Source: Blastocladiella britannica
Lineage: Eukaryota > Blastocladiomycota > Blastocladiomycetes > Blastocladiales > Blastocladiaceae
DNA: 36,526 nt
NCBI GenBank assembly: GCA_025349905.2
Contig: MU624640.1
Span: 1-36,526, forward strand
Direction of reading: 5' to 3'
A model generated the notes under the pieces. It was not told the origin of the DNA, did not search any database, and worked only from the letters and a program-made list of their open reading frames with translations. Shown in pieces: positions 26,721-36,526 of this stretch. The position numbers and the translations under genes are program-made. Every line of letters starts with the position of its first letter. Position 1 is the stretch's first letter.

Positions 26721-27611
26721 TGGGGAGCAGGGGGCGGCTGCAGCACTCTATTCCAGGGAGCAAGGGAGCGAGTATCAAGTGTTCGATTAGTCAGGTCCAA
26801 GTAGCGGGTACAGGCAGATTCAAACCGAAACAGAGTAAGCCGGAGGACCAAATGGATTTCCAGGAGCCAATGAATAGTTGGAAGCCGGGGAGAGGAGGTG
26901 CGACTGAGCTGTGGTCGGTCGCCGAGCCTCACTTGAAAGCTTATTTTATAGCTTATCCACCGAATCCAAGGGTGTCTTGGGCAAAAGTGCTTGCTTGCGA
27001 CAGTGACTTAACAATCCGCGAACTGCCAAAGAAAAATGTCAAGCTTTCTCGTCCTTGGCTATCTGATGCGCTCTAACCATGTTGTTTGAGTTTATTAAAC
27101 CTGCACGGCCGACAGCCAACTCGCATTGCATTTAAGTAGAATTTGAATTTATTGAGAGGAAAACAGAGATCCCCAAGCCAAGGCAGAGCTCCGGACAGAA
27201 CAGGAGGAACGGAGGTCGATCAAAGCTCCACTCCACTCCGGAACGATGGAACCGGGTTTCAAGGTCCACGGGCGTTAACTTCTGACTTAGTGCATGGTCA
27301 TTCACCATTGCGGAGTGCCGCACGTTGCCACGGCTCCCGAGGAAGGGAGCGGGGCTGAATACCGCATTTATTACATGAAGTGCGAGCAATTTTTCATCAA
27401 TTTCAGCGGCGACGACGACGAAGGAGTACATGCCAAGTCACCACACCACATAGCCAGTTGGACTGGCCGTGCCAATTCAACCAGCCTGCATGAGGCGAGA
27501 GAGATCCATTATTTTTTCTTATTTTTTTTTTTGTGAGTAAAATATACATTGCGGAGCAGAACGACCATCCCGACAACCCATAATTTTTAAGAAAAAAAGA
27601 GGACGCGTCCC
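26721..27611. promoter_or_regulatory. Divergent spacer between zinc-module and BRPF-like genes, 0.9 kb
   Basis: Lies between opposed start codons. It is moderately GC in its middle, with AT-rich patches at about 26940-27140 and a poly-T tract at 27510-27535. Short open frames exist (for example 27132-27431 minus) but have no recognisable content. It probably holds two promoters and 5' leaders, possibly with non-coding first exons. No tRNA seen. Confidence 0.45.
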
Positions 27612-30600
27612 ATGCCACCGAATGCAGTCGTCCCGCCCTCCAGCGGCTTTGCGGCCTCCGCAGCCCCCACTGGCGGCGCTGGCGCGATGATGGCCCGGCC
27701 ACCGCCGCCGCCGCCGCCGCCTTCTCAAGCGATCATCGGCGTTGTCTCCGCGTCGCACACGGTGCCGTCGCCAGCGATGACAGCGATGATTGGACTGCCC
27801 ACCTCAGCCGCGAGCAGTGCCTCGTCGTCGCTTCTCGGGTCTGGTCCTCCGCACCACCCGCACCATGTCGTTCCTGGCACGCACCACACCACCACTAGCG
27901 CCAATACTGCAGCTAATACCACCGTGCCAACGTCAGCAAGCTTTGCGCACCATGGCCATGCACCGCATCTGCCGGGCGGCGCGGCCGGAAATGGCCCAAT
28001 GCTCAGCAACGTGGATCTGATGCGCTACCTTGCCCAGGCTGGCGCAACCATATCTGGCGGTGGCATCGGTGCGGCTGCGGGTGCCGGTGCCGGTGCGGGG
28101 GCAGCAACGCTCACCACTCCGCCCACCATCGCTGCTCATCATGGGTTTTACGCGTCGTCGTCTGGTCCGCCGCCGCAACAACCACCCTCTGGCCCGGCGA
28201 CGGCTGCGTACCCAGGTATGATTGCAACGCCGACCCCGGCCGCTGGTTTCGCTCCTACGCCCCAGCAGCTCCAGCAGCTCCAGCAATGTCCGCCGGCGCT
28301 CCGGCAGCAAATGATGCACCAGTTGATGCAGCAGCACCAGCAGCAATTGCAGATGATGCACCAGCAGCAGCAGCAGCAGCAGCACCACCATCACCCGAGC
28401 CAGCGCCCGGCCGTACCGAATGGAAACGGCCGACCGTTGCACGGCATGCCCGGCGGTATGTCGCCGCCCGGAATGGCCTTGCCATTGTATGGCACCGCAC
28501 TGCAAGCGCCTGCACTCGGCGGTGGTAGTGCCGGTGGCATGCAGCCATCCGCAGCAGCAGCGCACCGCGCACCGCCGATGCAGCCCCAAGCGATGCAGCA
28601 GGTATTCCAGCAGCAGCAGCAGCAGCGGCCGCCGCTTCCAGCACACTCAATGACGCACTTGTACTTGTCGTCCTCGTCGTCGTCGTCGTCGACGCCGCCA
28701 GTAGCAGCCGCAGCATCGTCAGCGTCGTCCGTCACCCAGGTACCGACGATCATGACGATCCTGCCGCCGTCGGCCACGCAGCCTTACCAGCAGCAGCAAC
28801 ACCCACATCCGCTGCTGACGGCGGGAAACATTGGCATGATGATGCAGCACCACGCTCCGCCGCCCAACGGCGGCAGCGCCTCTGGCTCGCAGGTGCCGCT
28901 CCAGCACCACCCACACCACCACCAGCACCAGCAGCAACAGCAACATCAGCAACAGCAGCAACAGCAACATCAGCAACAGCAGCAACCAATGGTGCCTCAG
29001 ATGCATGCCCCGCCAATGCAGCAGTTTATGCTGGCAACCAACCCGACCTTTGGTGACCTGCAACTGTTTTCTCCTGCGGCTCTCGGCGCACCGCCCCCTC
29101 CTCCCGTCACCACCGCCTCGTCTGCCGTCACTACTACCCCACTCGAGCCTCCTCCACTCGGGCAGAGGGCTCTTATTACTGGCGTACCAGTTCACGAAAA
29201 GACGTGTATGTTTATATATCCATCACATACATATGAACCCAAGCTCATTTTGTCGTCAACAATAGCCACCGTCGATCCGGCCGTCGACCAGGCCCGCCGA
29301 TCCTCCGCCACGCGACAGCGCGTGTGGCGCCCAGGACCCGAGGCCGGCCCACCGCCGCAGGTGCGCCACCCGGCCCCGACCCAGTCGGCCCAAGGGACGA
29401 CGACGATGGAAATCACGATCCCAATCAGCGGCGGCCGTCCCTTGGAAGCCCGGGCCAAGTCCGGCGGGTCCATGGGAGCGCCGCACCCGGGCATGCTCTC
29501 GCGCCGGTCCAATTCCGCGCGCGCATCGTCGTCCCAGCAAGCGGCGGTGCGCCTGCCACTGCCACTGCCACCTCCTTCTTCTTCTGCTGCTCCCACAACG
29601 TCCTTGATCGACGGTGCTGCACAACGGTCGGCTTATGCGTATATGGTTACCCGTGCTGGCACGCCCTTGCAGCGACCGGCAGCGACGGCGCCAGTGGCCG
29701 CGTCAACCACTCCACGTCCACGGGGCCGGCCGCCGTCGGCGGCAACGCTGGCTGCACGCGCTGCGTCTGCATATGCTTCTGGACTGATCGGCAATGGTGG
29801 CGGAGGAGGAGGAGGAACAGGTCCACCGGCCACTCCGCTTCCTCTCAAGCTGGGCCGCCGGTCTGCTCCGGGCTCGAAAGGGTTCGGCGGCAGCTCTGGC
29901 GGTGGCGGCACCGCGGGCAGCCCTGGATCATCCAAGTCCGGAGCACCGCTGAACGAGGCGGTCAAACTCGATGCCGCGGGCGTTCAGTTGCCGCGCGAAG
30001 AACAAGTGTACCAGGCGTACTATCCTGAGCTGTACCCGACCGCGGACCTGCCCGTGGTCGTTGTTGGTCAGCGAGGCGAGTGGATTCCTGACCAGTGGGG
30101 GATCCCTGCTGCTCGTGCGTATTTAATCTTTCTCTGTGTCAAACTTCCCTAAAACTTACCCCCAAAAAACAGCAATCAAACCCTCTGATCCCGTCAAGGT
30201 GATTCCGGCAGTCGAGTTTGATAAGATCACGCCGCCATCGATCCGCCACACGTTCGCGTTCCCAAACAATGACGAGTACATATCGCACTCGATGGCGGAC
30301 CACGTCGAGTACGACCTGGACGACCGCGACCGGCTATGGGCCGACCAGCACCACCTGGATCACGAGCTGGTGGAGCGTGTGCTGGACCGGCTCGACAAGG
30401 CGTGGTTCACGCTGACGCACCATCTCCCGCAGGACGAGGGCCACGGTGACGGCAGCAGCGTTGGGGGCGGCATCGGCGGCGGTGACGGGCATGCGGGCCA
30501 CGGCGGCCACGGCGGCATGCGCGCCATATCCGGTGCCCGCGACGGGCTCGGGTACGCCGTCTCCGAGGAGGGCAACTGCGTGATCTGTGACGACGGCGAG

Positions 30601-33600
30601 GTGGAGAACCTCAACGCGATCGTGTTCTGCGACGGGTGCAATATCGCCGTACACCAGGAGTGTTACGGGGTGGCCACGATTCCCGAGGAACAGTGGTTGT
30701 GCCGCCGTTGCTCGGAACCCGAGGGGACTGCGTCGTGCGTCCTTTGTGGCGTCACCGAGGGCCCCGCGCTCAAACGGCTGACGGCCGAGAACCCAGGGTG
30801 GGTGCACTTGCTGTGTGCGCTGTGGATTCCGGGCGTCACGATCCTGAACCCGGGGGTCATGGAGCCCGTGGACGTCAGCGAGGTCCCCGTCGATAACAAG
30901 GCGCTCACGTGCTCGATCTGCAAGCGCCGCACGGGCGCGTGCGTCCAGTGCATGCACAAGACGTGTTACACGGCGTTCCACCCGATGTGTGGCATTCGGA
31001 ACGGCATGTACCTGCACAACAACAAGGTCATGTGCAGCAAGCATCTGCCGCAGAACGCACGCAAGTCGGTCTTGACCCGCATGGAGCGCGTGTACGGCAA
31101 GGCGTTGACGCGGTCGCTTGAAGGCTTGCCTCCGCCATCATCATCCGCATTGACTGCTGTCAGCGCGCTTGGAGTGCCAGTCACCACCTCGTCTTCCACG
31201 ATCAGCGCTGGATTGCCGAGTGCACGCGGGACTCAATCCCACCGCGGCCGGCCTAGCGCGGCGGCGCGGTCCCAACTGGCTTTGGCCGCCGCCGCCACCT
31301 ACCCACTCAGCCTGGAGATGGAATCTGACCCAATCGACCGCCCGCCGTCGCTCTCGTCACAGTTGCTGCCCGCGCCCGTGCACCATCCGTTGCTGCGCAT
31401 CATGAATGTATTCAGCGTGGGGTTCCCTGCGCTGAAAACAAGCAAGCGTCGGCGTCCACAACATACCCGTGACACGCCAGTGGTGGCCGACTACAACAGC
31501 AAGCGGCCCGTGGTGAACGAGCACCTGTTTGCGCGGCTGGTGGCGGAATTTACGTCCGCGGAACCGGCCCAGCTCATTTGCGTGTGCAAGTACTGGGCGG
31601 TCAAGCGCGAAATGCGGTCGGGAGCCCCACTACTCCGACGGCTGCTGGTCGACCCTGCTTCAGCCACTGCCAACCGCATTTCGATCCTGCACGACGACAC
31701 AGCCACCGACAGCAATGGCGTAGCGTCGTCATCGCGGCTGGGCGGAGTGGCGGCGCTGTTGCGACTGCGGGTGGACCTCGACCGGCTCAAGATGGACGCC
31801 GATGCGGGGCTTGACCGAGAACGCGCGCGGGTGGCGGCGCTCGAGCACGTAGCCCGCGGCGTCGCCGTCTCCGGGGCGCCCTTACGCCCCCGGATCATGG
31901 CGTTACTCGCGGCCATTGTCGAACACGACAAGTACCATTTCTTTGCGTCGCCCGTCGATTCGGACCTGTACCCGGACTACCTGGACGTGGTGGCCCGGCC
32001 CATGGACCTGTCCACGGTCGGCGTGAAGGCCGAGTTGGGGATGTACACGACGCTCGAGGACTTTGAGGCCGACTTGGAACTGGTTTGGGCCAACTGTATC
32101 GAGTTTAACCAGGAGCCTAACGCGTACCATCTCACGGCGGTCGAGCTGCGCTCGTTCTCGACGGCGATCATTCAAGGGGTGGCGGCGGATATGGCGGCCG
32201 CTCCTCATTACGGCACAGCTACTGTTCCGCCGGTCCCCAGCGACTTGTTTATTGCAGTGCCCCAGCAGTTCGGTCCCTTGCTGAAGACGGCACGGGCGGG
32301 TACCAGGGACGGCAATGGCGTTTCCCTCCGGCGGTCGCGTCGGCGCGCCACGACGGGCGAATCACTGGCGTCAATTGGCGCTGCTGCAAGTGGCAGCGGC
32401 CAGGGTACCGATGCGGACACGGGTGCCTCTGGTTCTGACGGTGACGATGAAGGTGGAGTAGAGAATGGCATCAAACAAGGGCCGCAGCGTCGCGAAAAAG
32501 TCTCTCACGAAGGTGATGGTGACGACGACAAAGAGGACGACAAACAAGGAGGTGGTGATGTCGAGGCCGATAACGACCACGAGGACGAGGAAGACGAGCG
32601 CGAGCCGTCGCCACCGCCGCCGCCGCCCTACAAGTACCCGGCCGACGAAACGTTCAAAGCAACCTACGACTTTGAGTCGAACGCGCAACCGCACCGCCAC
32701 CCGTCCGGCTCGCTGGCATGGGTGCGCTTGGATAAAGTGTGGTGGCCAGCGCGCACGCTGGTGACCGACCGCGACGAGGAGCAGTTCGAGCTGCCCACGA
32801 CGCTGGTATCGGGCCACCCGTTCCCGCCTGTGCATCGCCCATCCCGCAAATTCACGTATGCGATGCGGTACGTTGTTCCCGTGTACTGGACCGCGGACAT
32901 GGGCCCGCCGCGGCCGCCGTACTGGGTCCGCGAGTCTACGCTGCGGCCGCTTGGTACCTCGGCCCAGGTCGACGGCCGCCAGCTGCAGCTGGTGCACACT
33001 GACCACCACCTCGACGACGAGACCAAGGAGAAAGCGACCGCGGCATACTGGGCGCTGCTTCGAGCTGATCCGACCATCGCTACAGTCGACACCGCCGAAG
33101 TCGCACGCCAGTACGCGGCACTAGTCAAGTCGCGTAAAGGATTCGACCCGCCGAACCTCATCAAACTCTCGGCCGCTACGGCCAACAAGAAACAGTCGGC
33201 CGAGGACGATGTGATGTTGATTGACGACGACAATGAGGTCGAGAAAGAGGATGATGTGCTCTCCACACCGTCCTCGTCGCCGCGCAAGCTCTCGCCGCAA
33301 AGTTCGCCTCGGCAGAACCGGCAATGGCGCCAACCGTCGCCATTAAAGAATCCGGTCACGGCGGCGGCGGACCTCTCAGACGTGGAAGATCCCTTGTCAT
33401 CTCCACTCTCAGCAGAGCTCCCACCGGTACGTGCTGCAGATGGAAACGCGGCATCAATGTTGGCTGATACTGATGTGGGCACGGAAATTATTATGCGTAC
33501 ACAGTTGCCGGACCGCGGCGCAAAGCGCGCTGCGAGCCAAGCGATCACGGTGAACATCACTGACCGATCGTCGTCGCCGGCGTCCGCGCAGCCAACGCTC

Positions 33601-34668
33601 TTCAAATGGTACAAGCCTGCGTCTCAGTCGTCCTCGCCTCGGGTGACGCATGCGCGCAGTGCGGACTCGGTAGAGGAGGAAGTGGCAAGGCCTCATCGTC
33701 GTACGCATGACATGGATGACGACGAAGCCATCGTCAACCACCACGTCCGTGGCCACGAGCGCGAGGATTCCGACAGCGAAGAGGCCGTGCAGTTACCCGT
33801 GACGCGTCCACCCTCGCCCGCGTCGTTGCCCAGCCGCAAGCGGCCCCGGTCCCCAACACCGGACGGCCCAGCGGCAACGGCATTCAACGTGGTGGGCTAT
33901 TACTACGGATCCGAGTCAGACGGTCCCCCGTGGTGGACGCTGCCGCCCGGCGCCGCCAGCCCGCACATGGGTCATGTTGATCCCGCCGCCGCCGCCGACT
34001 GGACAGACGCAGAGGGGACGGCCAGCATGCGCACTGCCAGGCCTCCCCCGTCGCACTATATCCGCCTCCCGCCACTTCCACGAGGCAGCAGTAGCAGCAC
34101 CAGTGGTGGCGGCGGCTCCGTAGCTGCTGGTAGCGGCGGTGGTCGGACCACGCCTGACAGCGCGGACCGCGACTATGAGCCGACGATTGCGCTGTCGGGA
34201 GCCGAGTCGGCGGCTGGATCGCCCATGATGCATACGGGGTATTTGGCGGCAGCAAGAGGCAGTAGCAGCGCGGCCACTCCGGCCGTCGAGCGGCAGCAGC
34301 ACCAGAAACGCCGTCGCGGGTCGGCCACGCCCATGTCCCCAACGTCGCCGGCGATACCGCGAGGCACGCGCGGCCGCACGCGCTCGAGCGCTCCGGACTT
34401 GCTGGGGCTCGCGGCCAATGCGTCATTGTTTGACCAGATTCAGGCCATCGAGTCGCAGGCGCTGTCAGCTGCCGCGGCCGACGATGATGATGACGAGTCC
34501 GAGTCCGAGGCCGGGGATGAAGACCGGGAAGAGGACCGCGACAGGGACGACGAAGAGGGCGATGATGGAGAACCGGCAGCCAAGCGCGCTAAACTGGAGT
34601 ATGGCGGCGTACTGGCGCGGACTCGCAGCGGCGGCGAGGAAAGCGATCTCAGTGACATTGAAGCTTGA
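27612..34668 (+). CDS. brpf1: BRPF-type chromatin reader: EPC-like motif, PHD-knuckle-PHD, bromodomain, PWWP
   Basis: Exons 27612-29205, 29266-30114, 30173-34668; 2312 aa. Residues 1-810 are low-complexity with poly-Gln/His and an AT-hook-like PRGRPP. Then: EPC-like motif VEYDLDDRDRLW with VLDRLDKAW (about 858-895), the MYST-binding region in BRPF proteins; PHD1 CVICDDGE...FCDGCNIAVHQECYG (about 949-998); Cys knuckle CVLCG...; extended PHD from PGWVHLLCALWIPG to CSKHLP (to about 1108); bromodomain about 1388-1484 with FFASPVDSDLYPDY, RPMDLSTV and WANCIEFNQ, keeping the acetyl-lysine Asn; PWWP about 1659-1744 (LAWVRLDKVWWPA, PPYWVRESTLRPL). BRPF1-3 and yeast Nto1 scaffold Sas3/MOZ-class H3 acetyltransferases. 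Acidic and Ser-rich linkers separate the domains; the tail is acidic. The first intron is 60 nt with no stop, so retention would add 20 residues. Confidence 0.92.
28300..28990 (+). repeat. CAG-rich coding tracts in the BRPF-like gene
   Basis: Clusters of CAG/CAA with CAC at about 28311-28390, 28600-28630 and 28920-28990 encode Gln runs with interspersed His. Between them a TCG run (28668-28690) encodes poly-Ser. Confidence 0.75.
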
Positions 34669-34907
34669 CGGACGAATGGAAATCTCACTCTCAAAAAACT
34701 CATCAAAAAAAATGCTGCAGCAATTAGAAAATACCAATGCGCAGCCGCCCACTAAGCGTCAGCGAAGTGCGCCGACACCAACCTCTGCCCCTGGACTGGC
34801 TGCCCCCACGATGCTCACCGAGCCCGACACTGGCTTGCGCTATTGGTGACATATATATATATCCTTATTTCCGTGGTGCATGCCTGGCACAACCACAACA
34901 TTCACCA
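34669..34907. promoter_or_regulatory. Tandem spacer with TATA-like run
   Basis: These 239 bases follow the BRPF-like stop. An ATATATATATAT run at 34851-34862 sits about 45 bases before the ATG at 34908 and could be the TATA box of the next gene. An AAAAAA-rich patch near 34694-34710 may belong to the upstream 3' UTR. Confidence 0.45.
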
Positions 34908-36399
34908 ATGCAATTGTCGCAGCTCAGGTTGACCACGTCGAAAAATCCCAACAGCAAAGCTCCGCGGCAAAAAAAAACCGACACCGCGGTCCACCATGCC
35001 ATTGCCACACTCAACGCTGTTCCGGTCGGCACCCATGATCCACTCCCGATCCGCTTCACGGGCATTGTGAGTATCGTTCGGCCCAACTTGATGGCTGCAC
35101 GCGGCGCCACATTGGTCCAGGTCACGCAGCCGCAGCGTGCCGACGGCGTTGGGGCTGGTGGATCCGATTGCAATGCAGTCAACGTTTTCGTGTTTGGCAC
35201 GGCAAAGAAGCCGACCTCGGTACCGCCTGCATCTACGGCGTCGAGACCGTCGGCGGCATTGATTGAAACAATCAGTGCGGGACCAGTAGCAAGGAAGTCG
35301 GTGGCAACGCAGGAGGACGAGGAGGGGGAAAGCAAGGACGTGTCGCTTCCGATGGAGGAGGATGAGGAGGAATTGGTTGCTCCTGCCAAGTCCGAGTGCG
35401 CGTTGAAAGTGGGCGATATCGTGACGGTGGTGCTGCCATGGCGACTGCGTGCGACGAGCGTACGGACCTTCTGATTGTCTCTATTTTTTTTTTCTGCTAT
35501 TTTTGACGGATTTAACAATGTAGGTTGGCGCCCTGCCCGGATTCCGAGTAAAAGCAACCTCCGTGCACGTACTCGGATCCGCCGTCGACGCCCACAACTG
35601 CACAGCGCCATCATGCCGCGCCTACGTCCTGCTCCCACCCTCGGCCCAGGACTACGGATTCAAAGATTGTCTCACCAACCTCCGCTGCGACGTGCACGTC
35701 TTGGAGCAAGTGCACCGCGCGCTCAGCAGTCGCCAGGAACTGTCGGGAAGTAACACCGCGCCCATGCACGTCACGGGCAGTGGGAGTAGCACTGCTCAGG
35801 TGCAGAGTTTTGGCGGTGGGACCGGCAGCTCACAGCGTCAAGGCAGGGACACGGATGTGGTTGGGTACTTTTTGGGCCGCGCGGTCGTGTACACGCGCGA
35901 TATGGCGGCGGCTGCCAACACCAAGCAGGGCGGGACGAGCGAGGCGCGGAAGCGGGCGATCGAGTGCGTATTCTTTTCACATATTTGGACGATCGAACCG
36001 TTGGGAGTTGACTTGATTGCTTTGGGTTCTGACAGGACGATCTTGGCGACATGCGACAGTCCAGGCGCACAGTACCTTCGCCACTCTCGCAACATGGACC
36101 CAAAGATGCGACTTGGAAAGTCTTTTGTGACCTTTTCCTTTTTTGCGATCTTTGTACTGACGCCCTCCATTCATGCAACAGAAACGGCCCAGTCCACATA
36201 CCAGCGCCGGCTCACAAAGCAACGCGAGTCGCATGTAACCAAGAGCCTGTCGATCCTTTCCGACGCGCGCAAAGAGCGGGAGGTCGCTCGCGTAAAACTG
36301 CAGCACGAAAAGAGGATATTGGCGGCGCGCAAGCCGGATCCTGTTGTTGCAGAGCCGGTGCCAGCGATGATTGAGTTGACCGATTCGGACTCTGAATAA
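34908..36399 (+). CDS. Unknown protein: possible OB-fold, coiled helix, acidic SIM-like C-terminus
   Basis: Proposed exons 34908-35459, 35524-35963, 36036-36399; 451 aa. Not recognised. After a basic N-terminus, the stretch IRFTGIVSIVRPNLMAARGA, VNVFVFG, LKVGDIVTVVLPW and, after the splice, GFRVKATSVHVLG has the alternating beta-strand pattern and GDIV turn of an OB-fold, with an acidic Glu/Asp-rich loop inserted. A second folded region is rich in Cys (CTAPSCRAY, FKDCLTNLRCDV). The C-terminus is a charged helix (TYQRRLTKQRE..., ARKEREVARVKLQHEK) ending IELTDSDSE, which resembles a SUMO-interacting motif. A fourth exon is possible: 36059-36181 is AT/pyrimidine-rich, 123 nt, and could be spliced (GTCCAG...CAACAG) without changing frame. 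The OB-fold is inference from pattern only. Confidence 0.6.
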
Positions 36400-36424
36400 A
36401 CACGTCTTTCTTTCCGGCGACTTA

Positions 36425-36430
36425 AATAAA
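36425..36430 (+). terminator. Polyadenylation signal AATAAA
   Basis: AATAAA 26 bases after the stop of the OB-like gene. It is the likely 3'-end signal of that gene. Confidence 0.5.
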
Positions 36431-36526
36431 AAATGACCGTGATACTGCTGCCCGACGAGGCCCTCGACTGGAATCTTTGCCACGTCCTCGATGGTCAGAC
36501 TGCCGATGCTTACCCTCTGCACTGGC
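36431..36526. other. Window edge: possible partial gene, strand unresolved
   Basis: Both strands are open here. On plus, an ATG at 36433 reads MTVILLPDEALDWNLCHVL to the edge. On minus, a frame enters from the edge as SIGSLTIEDVAKIPVEGLVG and runs into the 3' end of the OB-like gene. Both have similar GC at third positions. With under 100 bases I cannot choose. Confidence 0.25.

Overview
This window looks like a gene-dense, GC-rich piece of a fungal nuclear genome. The eukaryotic signs are spliceosomal introns of roughly 50-350 nt, TATA-like boxes, AATAAA signals, and typical eukaryotic proteins (a MYST acetyltransferase, a cullin, a BRPF-type chromatin reader, a RasGEF, a Psr/SCP-type phosphatase). 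The coding regions carry very long Gln/His/Ser/Pro/Ala/Gly low-complexity stretches. The BRPF protein has an animal-like domain order, and there is a bacterial-type CMP kinase. Together these suggest an early-diverging zoosporic fungus, perhaps Blastocladiomycota. That placement is inference. Twelve genes were assembled by hand, most as multi-exon models whose reading frame closes exactly across every proposed intron.

Layout. (1) 116-3451, minus: a 930-aa low-complexity protein with one divergent Myb/SANT domain of the telomere-repeat-factor type. (2) 3452-4851: gene-poor, AT-rich spacer. (3) 4852-6849, minus: Psr/SCP-like phosphatase. (4) 6945-8060, minus: seven-helix membrane protein. (5) 8199-11134, plus: large unknown protein with an unrecognised 32-residue repeat. 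(6) 11236-13449, plus: Esa1/Tip60-type histone acetyltransferase. (7) 13543-15343, minus: divergent RasGEF protein. (8) 15508-18339, plus: cullin-1, seven exons. (9) 18512-19157, plus: small unknown protein. (10) 19261-20082, minus: bacterial-type CMP kinase with a mitochondrial-like leader. (11) 20657-23916, plus: low-complexity regulator with a helix-turn-helix-like segment. (12) 24113-26720, minus: low-complexity protein ending in an integrase-zinc-finger-like module. (13) 27612-34668, plus: BRPF-type protein with EPC-like motif, PHD-knuckle-PHD, bromodomain and PWWP. (14) 34908-36399, plus: unknown protein with a possible OB-fold and an acidic SUMO-interaction-like tail.

How they fit together. 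These are independent eukaryotic genes, not an operon. Several concern chromatin or signalling: the Esa1-type enzyme (NuA4/Tip60) and the BRPF scaffold (which normally holds a Sas3/MOZ-type enzyme) are both histone H3/H4 acetylation factors, and the Myb, HTH-like and zinc-module proteins look like nuclear regulators. Intergenic gaps are often under 200 bp, with divergent pairs (4/5, 7/8, 10/11, 12/13) and convergent pairs (6/7, 9/10, 11/12). A recurring oddity is the 5' splice site: among the 24 introns inferred here GTNCGT dominates and GTAAGT is absent. No tRNA, rRNA, CRISPR array or intact mobile element was recognised.
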